From JAGWNR01 sp964565685 (lineage in GTDB: Bacteria > Patescibacteriota > Minisyncoccia > Phycocordibacterales > PALSA-1337), in contig CAZMFR010000002.1 of assembly GCA_964565685.1 (NCBI GenBank), positions 36,566-100,565 of the forward strand: 64,000 bases of DNA, read 5' to 3'. Shown here piece after piece: positions 34,101 to 43,200 of the stretch; position 1 is the first letter of the stretch; every line of letters starts with the position of its first letter. Position numbers and translations under genes: made by a program. The notes under the pieces are model-generated. The model searched no databases. It was given only the letters and a program-made list of their open reading frames with translations, and was not told where the DNA came from.

Positions 34101-35129
34101 ATGACTTCAAAAATACAAGAAATGTTGACTGGAAGAAACGACATTATTGATTATTCCGCCGTGCTCAAAAAGTTTCCGTGGCTGGTACAGAAAAATCAAG
34201 ATTGTGTATTAAGCCCAGACAGCGACGGATTGCTTTGCGGATTATTTGTTTCTCACTTTCTGAATTGGAAAATCCGCGGTTTTTACGACGGAAAGATTAT
34301 GGTTCTAGAAGAAGGATTCAAGCCGAGAAATTGTATTTTTCTTGATATGGAAATTTTTAGAAAAGAAGTACGCAGTGTTGGACAACATATGGTCATGTTC
34401 AATAAAGATCGTCTATCCGAAAATTGGGATAATTTTAAAGATTGTATATCCATTAATAATATCCGCAATCATGATGGATATCACGATTTTCGTTTGAAGT
34501 ATCCTTTCGGCACAATTCATTTTTTGATCGGTGTACTGGGGACAATACAAAAAATCGACATTCCAAAAAGCGCTATAGCACCGCTTCTATTTACAGACGG
34601 AACATGGATGAATCTGCTTGCTTACACAGAAAACTCTTTAAGTTGGTTAAAATATTTACATGCCGATGAGAATGGTACCGCGCTCAATCGAATTTTTCTC
34701 AACAAGCAGTATTCTTTGTACGAATTGATGCTGGCCATGAATGGTTTTTTGAGAGAGCGAGATTCAATAAGCATTCCTCGCGAACGCGGAGACAGAATCA
34801 CAATCACTCTTCGTGGAGGAGAAGGCGCGGCTCACAATCTTGTCCTTGAGAAAGGAAATCTCTATTCTTTCGATGAAGGAGCCAGACGTAGAGCAGAAAA
34901 ATTTTTAAAACTCTTGTCAAAATTAATTGGTTGGAATTATACGGAAAAAGATTGGTCATGGAATGAATGGCAGCTATCCCAATTTATAAAAGGAGATTTT
35001 ATCGGTGCAAAAATCCGTTTGAACAATAGGACATTTGATCAGTTTATGAAAAAAAATCCTCTTTCATTTGCAATGACTAGTACACAAAATATTGAATACA
35101 CCTTAGAAGATCAGGACGGAATGATTTAA
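34101..35129 (+). CDS. Unknown protein paired with XRE regulator and LexA-methyltransferase
   Basis: 342 aa, soluble. Distinct stretches: DCVLSPDSDGLLCGLFVSHF, then GFYDGKIMVL, CIFLDMEIFR and VGQHMVMFNK with several conserved-looking Asp/His residues, which give the impression of a metal-dependent active site. I cannot assign a family. It starts two bases after the XRE gene and ends with a four-base tail-to-tail overlap with the methyltransferase gene, so it is the natural candidate for the effector (for example a nuclease) of this module; that is inference only. Confidence 0.6.
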   Translation: MTSKIQEMLTGRNDIIDYSAVLKKFPWLVQKNQDCVLSPDSDGLLCGLFVSHFLNWKIRGFYDGKIMVLEEGFKPRNCIFLDMEIFRKEVRSVGQHMVMFNKDRLSENWDNFKDCISINNIRNHDGYHDFRLKYPFGTIHFLIGVLGTIQKIDIPKSAIAPLLFTDGTWMNLLAYTENSLSWLKYLHADENGTALNRIFLNKQYSLYELMLAMNGFLRERDSISIPRERGDRITITLRGGEGAAHNLVLEKGNLYSFDEGARRRAEKFLKLLSKLIGWNYTEKDWSWNEWQLSQFIKGDFIGAKIRLNNRTFDQFMKKNPLSFAMTSTQNIEYTLEDQDGMI

Positions 35130-36568
35130 TCGAAGAGTGAATTTGGTACGGTTTTAATGCGCTCTTCCGCCAACTTGCAATATTCCTTAGAAATATCTAT
35201 GCCGATATAACTTCGACCAAGTTGTTTTGCAACCACCGCAGTTGACCCGGAACCGATAAATGGGTCTAACACAACTCCTTTTGGAGGACAAAAACATTGG
35301 ATAAAATCAGTTGGAATCTTGTCTGGAAATGTTGCCGGGTGCTTTCGTTTAAGCGGATTTTTATCTCCTGCATTTAGATAATCCCATACGGTGCCGCGAC
35401 ATTTCATTCCGTTTATTTTCCTGGTGATAGTTTTAGTAGTTGTTCCATCAGTGCGGCGATTACCGCTTCCAGTCATCGTTTTTCCGCCATGTTTTGACGG
35501 TATTTTTAATGGTTCTTTGTTGAAATAAGCGGGACGATCTCCTTTTAAAAAAATCGGCATGTATTCATGATCAACACGAAATCGTTTCGTCCACCATGCT
35601 CCCTCTGTTCCATATTTTCTATAAATTACCGTTTCAAAGAGTTTAAATCCTGCGTTATCGCACCAGTCTATAATTGTCTTGAATGATGTAAGAGTTTTTC
35701 CAAAATTACGGGTTGCGTCTTGAATAACCATAGCAGCGATGCCGCCATCTTTTAGGATACGTTTGAGTTCTTTTCCGATTGCTGGTAAGTCCAACGAAAA
35801 ACCGTTATAAATTCTAATATCGTCGTATGGTGGGGATGTTACGACCAAGTCAACAGAATTTGAAGGAATTTTCTTTAGAATATCAACCGCATCGCCACAG
35901 AGAATTTTGTTTAATGGGAGTTCGCTGTATTTTTTTGTTTCTTTATATTCTGGAAATTGTATTGGTGATTTTATCTCTTCATGAATGACATCAAGTACTA
36001 CCCCTTGTATTGAAACATCACTGCCATTTCTGAAAATCAACGGCTCCATATTTTTATTGGCTGGCTTCAACACTATCTGTCTTTGTTCTTTGTAGAATTT
36101 TTTTAATGTTGCTTTGCTATTATCAATAAGCGCCACGACCTTTTGTCCATTTTCTGCTGTTTCTTGTTTTTTTACCAAAATAATATCGCTATCATTGATG
36201 TCTTCATCAATCATACTTCTGCCAACCACACGAAGAGCATAGACATCAGCCGAAGCGGGTATTTTACTTTTTGGTATAACGATCATTTCTGTATTTTTAA
36301 TTGCTTCAATGGGTTGTCCGGCGGCGATTGTTCCCAAGAGCGGAATTTTTATCATTTTTTCGCTACCAAATACGTCAATAGAACGAGGTTTGTTTTCTTC
36401 CTTTGATAAATATCCCAAATCGCGAAGTTTGGAAACATGGAAATGCGCCGTTGATACAGATGAGAGCATTAATTTCTTGCGTATTTCGTCAAGAGAAGGA
36501 GCATATCCTTTCTTGTTTCTATAATCTGTAATGAAATCAAGTACTTGTTTTTGCCTTTTTGTTACCAT
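35126..36568 (-). CDS. LexA-like self-cleaving repressor fused to a DNA methyltransferase
   Basis: 480 aa from MVTKRQKQVLDFITDYRNKK. Residues 1-65 are a LexA winged helix (YAPSLDEIRKKLMLSSVSTA). Residues 75-195 are an S24/LexA peptidase domain with the Ala83-Gly84 cleavage bond (TIAAGQP), Ser118 (VGRSMID) and Lys156 (ATLKKF). Residues 220-480 are a beta-class amino-methyltransferase: catalytic TSPPYDD (244-250) precedes the SAM motif DPFIGSGS (435-442). All key residues are intact in both halves. The start at 36568 follows TATAAT by six bases (leaderless; -35 TTTACA, 16-nt spacer). It is convergent with the XRE/unknown pair. Confidence 0.9.
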   Translation of the reverse strand: MVTKRQKQVLDFITDYRNKKGYAPSLDEIRKKLMLSSVSTAHFHVSKLRDLGYLSKEENKPRSIDVFGSEKMIKIPLLGTIAAGQPIEAIKNTEMIVIPKSKIPASADVYALRVVGRSMIDEDINDSDIILVKKQETAENGQKVVALIDNSKATLKKFYKEQRQIVLKPANKNMEPLIFRNGSDVSIQGVVLDVIHEEIKSPIQFPEYKETKKYSELPLNKILCGDAVDILKKIPSNSVDLVVTSPPYDDIRIYNGFSLDLPAIGKELKRILKDGGIAAMVIQDATRNFGKTLTSFKTIIDWCDNAGFKLFETVIYRKYGTEGAWWTKRFRVDHEYMPIFLKGDRPAYFNKEPLKIPSKHGGKTMTGSGNRRTDGTTTKTITRKINGMKCRGTVWDYLNAGDKNPLKRKHPATFPDKIPTDFIQCFCPPKGVVLDPFIGSGSTAVVAKQLGRSYIGIDISKEYCKLAEERIKTVPNSLFD

Positions 36569-36623
36569 GCCCATATTATAGAAAATAAATCGAAAGTGTA
36601 AAAGCAAGGTTATCCACACCTAA

Positions 36624-38012
36624 TCAAAAAAGTTCTGATTTCATTTTAGAATCCCTCGGTTCTGCAACCTGCATCAACTCAAAATCCTGGGCATCGTTTC
36701 CTGTGTCACAGCCGTTTCCAATTTTAATTTCAAATGAAGCCGCGATGCATGCGCCGTTCTGCCAGCTTTTTCGCATGATGCTTTGGTCGACGCCGGGGTT
36801 TAATGGAAACGAATTTGAAGTGATTAAACTTGAAGAAACATTGCTTGAGGAAGATTGGTTAAAAGTATAGGATTGATTAAAGGAGGAAACCGTTCCACTT
36901 GCTGAAAAAGCATTTTGTGATTTTCCCCAAGCCACGCTGTCGATTATAGTTCCTGTGTCATTCGAGCCAAGACGTAGAGCGATCGCATCGTCATCAGACA
37001 GAGTCGCCGATGTCGTCGAATCAGGCACCACGGAAATATCCGCATAGCCGGAATTTGCCCACAGATAAAATCCGTACGCAGGAATGATGGCGCCGGTTGT
37101 CCATGATTTAATAAGGACGTCGCTCGCGTTCTCTCCAGCCCTCTTGACCAAACGGTATCCCTTTAAATCGGCTTGTCCGCCGTTTGGATTGTAAAGTTCT
37201 ATGAAATCATCGTTCGTATTCCCTTTTCCGCCGGTTATCTGGACTTGGCTGATCAGGATATGAGTGACGTTGCTTTTTGTGGACAAGAAAGGAATGGGAG
37301 ACTGGATGTCATAAGCTGGAGAAGTTGAAGCGGAAGTTGGTATTGATACGTCATGGTTATATCGATCATTTTGCCCATCATTTTCCGCCCTCGGCGTTCC
37401 ACCTTTAATTTTTGAAGTGTACCAAGCAAGAGTTTTAGAATCGCGCTCCATGGTATCTTTTTTGGCATTATCGCCAGCCAGCCAGCCAGAACCAGCTATC
37501 GCCTCGTCGATCAAATGGCAATCACTATCAAAAAGCCGGAAGCTGTCTCCGCTGTTTTTGAGAGAGCCGATGAAAAACATGTCTGCTTTTTTGCCGGTCA
37601 AAAAGTCCATTCCGCCGCGCTCCAACAGATAGAAGCCGCCAGCCGTAATATTTGCGCCGCTTCGAAAGACTGCCTTTATTTTTTCATTCTTGTCGATCAA
37701 TTCCCAACCGCCAATATGAATCGTGCTGGTGGATATATTGGCAAGCTCGATCCATTCGTCATTCGAGCTGGTGGCGTCACCCATCCAAGCGATCTCGCTC
37801 AGTATGATCGGGTCATGCGTCGGCGACATAGAGGTATCAAAAGAGCAGTTTGTGATCGAAGTGGAAGAGCCGGCATCAATGGCCGACGGTGGAGAATCTT
37901 GATTGCCGCCATTGACCAGAGCTTCGAGGCTCGTATTCCTTGAAAGATAGATACCCGCGAGGATCATGGCGAGCAGAGAGATTCCTATGATGATTGAGCG
38001 GTTGGCGGGCAT
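36624..38012 (-). CDS. Secreted lamin-tail-domain protein
   Basis: 462 aa. N-terminal signal/anchor helix (about 6-24, IIIGISLLAMILAGIYL). Two lamin-tail-like domains: about 68-200 (ILSEIAWMGDATSSNDEWIE-LANIS, WELIDKN, AGGFYLLER) and about 255-375 (ISQVQITGGKGNTNDDFIEL-YNPNG, GYRLVKR, YGFYLWANSGY). Ser/Thr/Asn-rich linkers. LTD domains are immunoglobulin-like and often found on secreted or membrane-bound bacterial proteins, sometimes with nucleases; no catalytic domain is seen here. Conserved Cys may form disulfides. Confidence 0.82.
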   Translation of the reverse strand: MPANRSIIIGISLLAMILAGIYLSRNTSLEALVNGGNQDSPPSAIDAGSSTSITNCSFDTSMSPTHDPIILSEIAWMGDATSSNDEWIELANISTSTIHIGGWELIDKNEKIKAVFRSGANITAGGFYLLERGGMDFLTGKKADMFFIGSLKNSGDSFRLFDSDCHLIDEAIAGSGWLAGDNAKKDTMERDSKTLAWYTSKIKGGTPRAENDGQNDRYNHDVSIPTSASTSPAYDIQSPIPFLSTKSNVTHILISQVQITGGKGNTNDDFIELYNPNGGQADLKGYRLVKRAGENASDVLIKSWTTGAIIPAYGFYLWANSGYADISVVPDSTTSATLSDDDAIALRLGSNDTGTIIDSVAWGKSQNAFSASGTVSSFNQSYTFNQSSSSNVSSSLITSNSFPLNPGVDQSIMRKSWQNGACIAASFEIKIGNGCDTGNDAQDFELMQVAEPRDSKMKSELF

Positions 38013-38098
38013 GATATTTTTATTAAGTTAGATTTTTTCCACATCGCTTGGCTTGACCGAAAATAACCAAGATGTATAATTGTATTACAGTCGCCTTC

Positions 38099-38263
38099 GG
38101 GCTCCGAGATTCCTCGATCACAGAAAGAGGTTTCGTAACGTAGGTTTTGTCTGTCCGGTGCCATTCTGTGCAAGGCATAACCGAATACCAACAAAATCTG
38201 CCACTTTTGCCCTTTTAGGGCTCCGAGATTCCCCGCTCCGCCGCAAGGTTGGGCGGGGTTTCG
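38099..38263. repeat. Two copies of a CTCCGAGATTCC-stem-TTTCG hairpin repeat
   Basis: 38099-38135 and 38218-38263 share GGGCTCCGAGATTCC at one end and GGTTTCG at the other, with different stems between (CCTC/GAGG and CCCCGC/GCGGGG). The second copy encodes the C-terminal tail of the PemK-like toxin. The interval 38013-38214 holds nothing else I can identify. Confidence 0.65.
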
Positions 38264-38673
38264 CCTTTTGTAGTTTTGAACAAAACAAGTCCTAACCTTA
38301 CTAGTGCTTCATAAAAAACGGCTGCTTTGGCAATACCGATTTTTCTCAGAAGCCGCCTGCTGCTTATTGAACGTATTTGCGATAAAAGTAATTGTGATTT
38401 TTGACCAAGAATTTTTATTGGAATTCGACTTTCATACGAGGTAATCTTGCTGGTAAGAGGAACAATCCACAACAGATTATGATTGATTTTCTTCACTATA
38501 AGTACTGGCCTTTCAAAATTATCATTCTTTCCGTCTTGTTCAGAACCTACATTCACGCCAAGCGCACACCACCAAATTTCCCTTTCATAGAAAAATCCCT
38601 TGAATTCGGCCGAATCCAAGTTTTTGCTGTACACATTCCATTCATCAAAATTCTTGATGTATTCTCGATCCAT
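38215..38673 (-). CDS. PemK/MazF-like toxin, orphan
   Basis: 152 aa. An N-terminal helical extension (about 1-28) precedes the MazF-type barrel: REIWWCALGVNVGSEQDGK, then ERPVLIVKKI and LLWIVPLTSK, then QIRSISSRRLLRKIG. The C-terminal NLAAERGISEP is encoded by a hairpin repeat and may be an acquired tail. No antitoxin gene lies upstream. The promoter region shares a 22-base block with the 31197 ORF; the ATG is six bases after TATAAT (leaderless). Confidence 0.78.
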   Translation of the reverse strand: MDREYIKNFDEWNVYSKNLDSAEFKGFFYEREIWWCALGVNVGSEQDGKNDNFERPVLIVKKINHNLLWIVPLTSKITSYESRIPIKILGQKSQLLLSQIRSISSRRLLRKIGIAKAAVFYEALVRLGLVLFKTTKGETPPNLAAERGISEP

Positions 38674-38679
38674 TCATAA

Positions 38680-38714
38680 ATTATAGAAAAAAGTTATTAA
38701 GAAAAGTTAAAATA
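38680..38714 (-). promoter_or_regulatory. Toxin promoter with shared 22-base block
   Basis: TATAAT (38680-38685) preceded by a block identical over 22 bases to 31154-31175, in the same orientation relative to the gene start. Confidence 0.65.
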
Positions 38715-38786
38715 GTTATGAACAGCCATATCAAAAACATGCTCGAATGGAGAAAGCATACTGGCTCTTGGTCAGTACGCTTTGCG

Positions 38787-39299
38787 CTACTTCTTTATAA
38801 CAGATCCGTCGAGCGCTCTGATAGAAAGCTCTTTTGGCAAATAATGCCTTTTTATGCCCCAGCGGTCGCAATTATCATGTTCCCAAGTGGCGCCAGTAGA
38901 AGATTCCCAATCATGTATAAAATGAAGGCGTTCAACTTTTCCTGAAGCGAATAACGGCTCATAAAATTCATCGAGGATCGGCCAACAATATTTTTCGCCC
39001 GGATTTTCTGCATACCATTTGCGATACAGCTCTTCCATCTTTGTCTCAAACGGCATCTGACTGAATATGTTTGAAGCTGATTCTGAAATGAGAATCTCTA
39101 TGATTCCTTCGAAGACTCTTTTGTTCCCTTCCGCGCTCCCTACGCCGCCCGTCGATATCGGACCAGATACCATCTCAATTTTTCCAGATATGCGGTCGGT
39201 CATGCCAAGCGCAAGCTTGGATAGGTCAGAAAACGATTTTGCTGTGTCGAGAGCACGATAGTCGCTAGGATGCCAATGTATGAAGTGGATCTGGTTCAT
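38787..39299 (-). CDS. Hypothetical protein
   Basis: 170 aa, MNQIHFIHWHPSDYRALDTA..., soluble alpha/beta. It has FSDLSKLALGMTDRISGKIE followed by MVSGPISTGG, which recalls small nucleotide- or sugar-binding proteins, but I do not recognise the family. A late HDWESSTGATWEHDNCDRWG segment is rich in Trp/Asp/His. TATTAT lies five bases before the ATG. Downstream the hairpin GCATACTG/CAGTACGC (38757-38782) may end transcription. Confidence 0.55.
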   Translation of the reverse strand: MNQIHFIHWHPSDYRALDTAKSFSDLSKLALGMTDRISGKIEMVSGPISTGGVGSAEGNKRVFEGIIEILISESASNIFSQMPFETKMEELYRKWYAENPGEKYCWPILDEFYEPLFASGKVERLHFIHDWESSTGATWEHDNCDRWGIKRHYLPKELSIRALDGSVIKK

Positions 39300-39343
39300 A
39301 ATGAATAATACTCTATAATTTCAAAGGCAAGTAGAATATATGT

Positions 39344-40186
39344 TCATATCTTGCACATCATTTTGGCTTCGTTGATTATCTTGCTAGCTTTAATGCCATG
39401 GACGCCAGCGTCCTCGAGATGGCCTGGGTATTTGACGAGATCTCGGCAGAGCACGACGCCGTTCTCAAATAGATTGCGGCGAGTTTGGCCGTCAACGGAA
39501 GCCAAAATAGTGAAAGGATACAGTGAAAATTCTTCGATCAGGTGGTGCAGATTTCCGGTATGCGGATAATTCCAACCGATCAAATGAAGACCTGAGCATT
39601 GAGCGTATTTTATGGCTTCGCTGGTGAATTTCGTATTGGTGATGAGCCACCCTTTGGTCAACGCCCTTTCGCGGCCGCCAAAAGTGAATTTTTGGCTTGC
39701 GAGGTCTTCAAAGCGGGCTTTCACATACAAGGCGACTTTCAGATCCGATTTCAGGCCGAATTCATTGTGGAATTTTGCTTCGACCATTTCCAATCTGTCT
39801 TCTTTCCAGGCGATCACGTCGACTTCATGTTGGACGCAATGGCCTTCTACGATCGTATCAGTCGTCGTCTCAAAACCCCAAGCTTTGAATATCTCGGCTA
39901 CGAATTTTTCGAACGGATAGCCGTTCGGTCCGAGCTCGGCGATGGCACGGCGCAGAGAATATCGCGCAGCCGCATGGTGGAGATTGGACGAGCGCAGATA
40001 ATCGAAAGCTCGAGCGTATATCAATGCTGTGGACATGCCCTCTTTTATATCGCCTTCTACCCTCGAGACTATCTCATCGATGGCTTCCTTTGAACCACCA
40101 GCGATGCGCAACGATTCAACTAGCTTGCCCTCCTCAAAGAGCTCTTTTTCTCCGTCAGATTTTGTTACATAGATGATGCGATTCAT
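39344..40186 (-). CDS. ATP-cone domain fused to Mrr-like restriction endonuclease domain
   Basis: 280 aa. Residues 1-85 form an ATP-cone (VTKSDGEKELFEEGKLVESL), a nucleotide-sensing module best known in ribonucleotide reductase and NrdR. Residues about 90-215 match a PD-(D/E)xK/Mrr-type nuclease: YPFEKFVAEIFKAWGF, then HEVDVIAWKED (Asp123) and MVEAKFH (Glu136-x-Lys138). The combination suggests a nuclease gated by ATP/dATP (inference). TGC-TATACT lies seven bases before the ATG. Confidence 0.78.
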   Translation of the reverse strand: MNRIIYVTKSDGEKELFEEGKLVESLRIAGGSKEAIDEIVSRVEGDIKEGMSTALIYARAFDYLRSSNLHHAAARYSLRRAIAELGPNGYPFEKFVAEIFKAWGFETTTDTIVEGHCVQHEVDVIAWKEDRLEMVEAKFHNEFGLKSDLKVALYVKARFEDLASQKFTFGGRERALTKGWLITNTKFTSEAIKYAQCSGLHLIGWNYPHTGNLHHLIEEFSLYPFTILASVDGQTRRNLFENGVVLCRDLVKYPGHLEDAGVHGIKASKIINEAKMMCKI

Positions 40187-40205
40187 CAGGAAAAGTATAG
40201 CAGTA

Positions 40206-40288
40206 AGTCCATAAAGCCGAAAGCCCTTAAAGTATATAAAGCGGATGCGAGCATCTATTGCTTTATAGCTTTAAGGGCTTTATAGACT
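40206..40288. repeat. 83-bp long imperfect hairpin downstream of rpoC
   Basis: Arms AGTCCATAAAG..AAGCCCTTAAAGTATATAAAGC and GCTTTATAGCTTTAAGGGCTTTATAGACT pair with small bulges around a CGAG centre. It stands four bases after the rpoC stop; it may act as a terminator or mRNA 3'-end stabiliser. Confidence 0.75.
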
Positions 40289-40292
40289 TTTA

Positions 40293-43200
40293 TTATTGAA
40301 CAATCGTATCGTGCGGTCGGACTTTCTCTATCATATCGGCTTTTGGAGAGCCCTTGTAGCCAGTGCCTGCTGGTATTAGTCGGCCAATAATAACGTTCTC
40401 CATCAAGCCCTGTAGATCGTCTTCGGCGCCGCGAACGGCATTGCCGATGAGGACACGGGTCGTGTGCTGGAATGATGCTGCCGACAAGAAGCTCTTGCGC
40501 GAAAGAGACACTTCTGTGATGCCGAGAGCGATCGGTTTTGCGGTAGCGATAGCGCCATCGACAGATTTCGTCTTCTTGTTCTCTTCTGCCAACTGGATAT
40601 CGTCAACGACCATGCCATCTGCCAGATTCGTGTCGCCGGCGTCTTCGACACGCTTGCGGCTGAACATCTGTTTGACGATGACTTCGATGTGCTTTCTGGA
40701 AACTGTCTCGCCCTGCAGTTCGTAGATCTTGCCGACTTCGCTGATGACGTACTCTTTTGCGCGCTCCGGTCCGGCATTGGCGAATATCTCATCGATGTCG
40801 GCAGACCCATCGGTCAAAAGCTGGCCTTTCGTCACCTTGTCACCGACTTTCACAAAAGCGGTGCGGCGATAATGGAAAGGATACTCGACGGCTTCTGTTT
40901 TACCTTCTGCTATATTCGTCCCCGTTCCCGCTTTTGACTTTCGACTTTTTGCTTTCGACTTTACTATGTGTCCTACGTCAGGGATGACGACTATGACTTT
41001 TTCCTTTGCCATGTCTTTTATCTCGGATACGACGCCGTCGACTGTGGCTACGACCGCCGGATTTCTAGGGCTGCGCTTTTCAAATATTTCCTCAACGCGT
41101 GGGAGACCGGCTGTGATGTCGCCAGCCGCAGATGCGGCGCCTCCAGAGTGGAATGTGCGCATGGTCAACTGTGTGCCTGGCTCGCCGATAGCTTGGGCGG
41201 CGACAGTGCCGACTGCTTCTCCGATGGCGATCATCTCGTTCTTGCCGAGATCTAGCCCATAACATTGGGCGCATACGCCGCGGATAGTTTTGCAGGAAAG
41301 CGGCGAGCGTACGTGTACGGCAGTGATGCCAGCCGTTTCGATTTGCTGTGCCTCGCCCTTTGACAACAGATGGCCTTTGCTGAACTTGACCTTGCCATCG
41401 GAAGATTCGACGTCTTCGGCCAAGACGCGTCCACGGATATTCTTTGAAAGAGGGATCTCGATTCCGGAAGCGCTCTGCTTTTTTATGATTATGCTCTCTT
41501 TTGTGCCGCAATCATCTTCGCTTATCATGACGTCCTGGGCCACAACGAACAGCTTGCGGGTCAAATAGCCGGCCTTCGCAGTGTTTAGAGCGGTGTCGGT
41601 GGAACCCTTGCGCGCGCCGTGAGTGGTGATGAAATATTCGATAGGCGTCAGACCCTCCTTTGAACAGGACAAGATAGGCAATTCGATCGTTTCTCCGGAT
41701 GCCGAGGCAATGAGACCTGTCATGCCGGCCATCTGCGTTATCTGAGCCATCGAACCGCGAGCGCCGGAAGTGATCATATCGTAAACTGGTCCCATTTTGT
41801 CGAGAGACGCCGGGATGAGCTTTTCGACATCGCCTTTTGCCTTGTGCCAAAGCTCGATGTTCTTTCTTATGCGCTCTTCTTCGGTCAAAAGTCCTTCTTC
41901 ATATTGCTTGCCTATCAAATCGCTTTGGATCTTTGCTTTTGCTATGACGTCTGTCTTGCCCGCAGGAATGACTATATCGTCGATGCCCCAAGTCGTACCG
42001 GAATATGTGGCATAATAAAAGCCAAAGTTTTTGACCTTGTCCAGTACATCCGGAATGCTAGAGATGCCGTTGCTGGTGATGAGATCGTCTATGACAGCCG
42101 CCAGTTTTGACCTATTGATCTCTCTGTTGATGAAAGGATAGTCAGCCGGCAAAATATCATTGAAGAGTATGCGACCGACAGTCGTCTCGAACAGCTTGCC
42201 ATCGAATTGCGCATACTTCGGCAGATCGTTCGGCATGACTTTTATCTTTGAACGATAGTTTACGGCGCCATATTCGCGAGCGAGGACAGCCGCCGCCGGG
42301 CTTTCGAATATCTTTCCTTCGCCGACTCCCCCTTCGATCGTCTTTGTGATCCAGAAACATCCCAGGACGATGTCGAGCAGTTTCGAGATGATCGTCGGAT
42401 CACCGCTTCCAGGCTTCAAGATATTCTTGTCGGAAGCCATGATCTCTCGCGCTTCAGTCTGCGCCTCTATGCCCAATGGAACGTGAACGGCCATCTGGTC
42501 GCCATCGAAGTCAGCGTTGAAAGCGGTGCAGACCAACGGATGCACTTGGATAGCATTGCCTTCGATCAAGATCGGTTTGAATGCCTGGATGCCGAGACGG
42601 TGCAAGGTAGGCGCGCGGTTCAAAAGAACATACTTGTCCTTGATGACTTCTTCCAAAATTTCCCAGACTTCTTTTGCCTGATCATCGATTAGACGCCCTG
42701 CGCCGCGTATATTATAGGCGAGCTCTCGTTGTAAGAGGCCTTTTATGATGAAAGGACGGAAGAGCTCCAGAGCCATGTGCTTTGGCAGACCACACTGGTT
42801 GAGGTGGAGTTCAGGTCCGACGACGATAACAGAACGTCCGGAATAGTCGACGCGTTTGCCGAGGAGGTTCTGGCGGAATAGGCCGCGCTTGCTCTTTATA
42901 TTATCCGAAAGAGATTTTAGAGCGTGTTTCTGTGCAAAGGCGGACTGTGCGGCGTTGGCATTTCCGTGACGGATAGAGCTGTCGATAAGGGCATCGACTG
43001 CTTCTTGGAGAATGCGCTTTTCATTGCGGAGAATGACATCCGGCGCATGTATCTCCTTTAGCTTGACCAAACGGTTGTTGCGATTGATGACGCGGCGATA
43101 TAGGTCATTGACGTCCGATGTGGCAAAGCGGCCGCCGTCGAGTGCGACCATAGGGCGCAATGCCGGTGGAATCACAGGAATGCGGACGAGGAACATCCAT

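Noticed and set aside
38718..38945. 75-codon plus-strand ORF after the shared promoter block
   Set aside because: Two thirds are antisense to the better supported 38787-39299 gene and the promoter block faces the other way.
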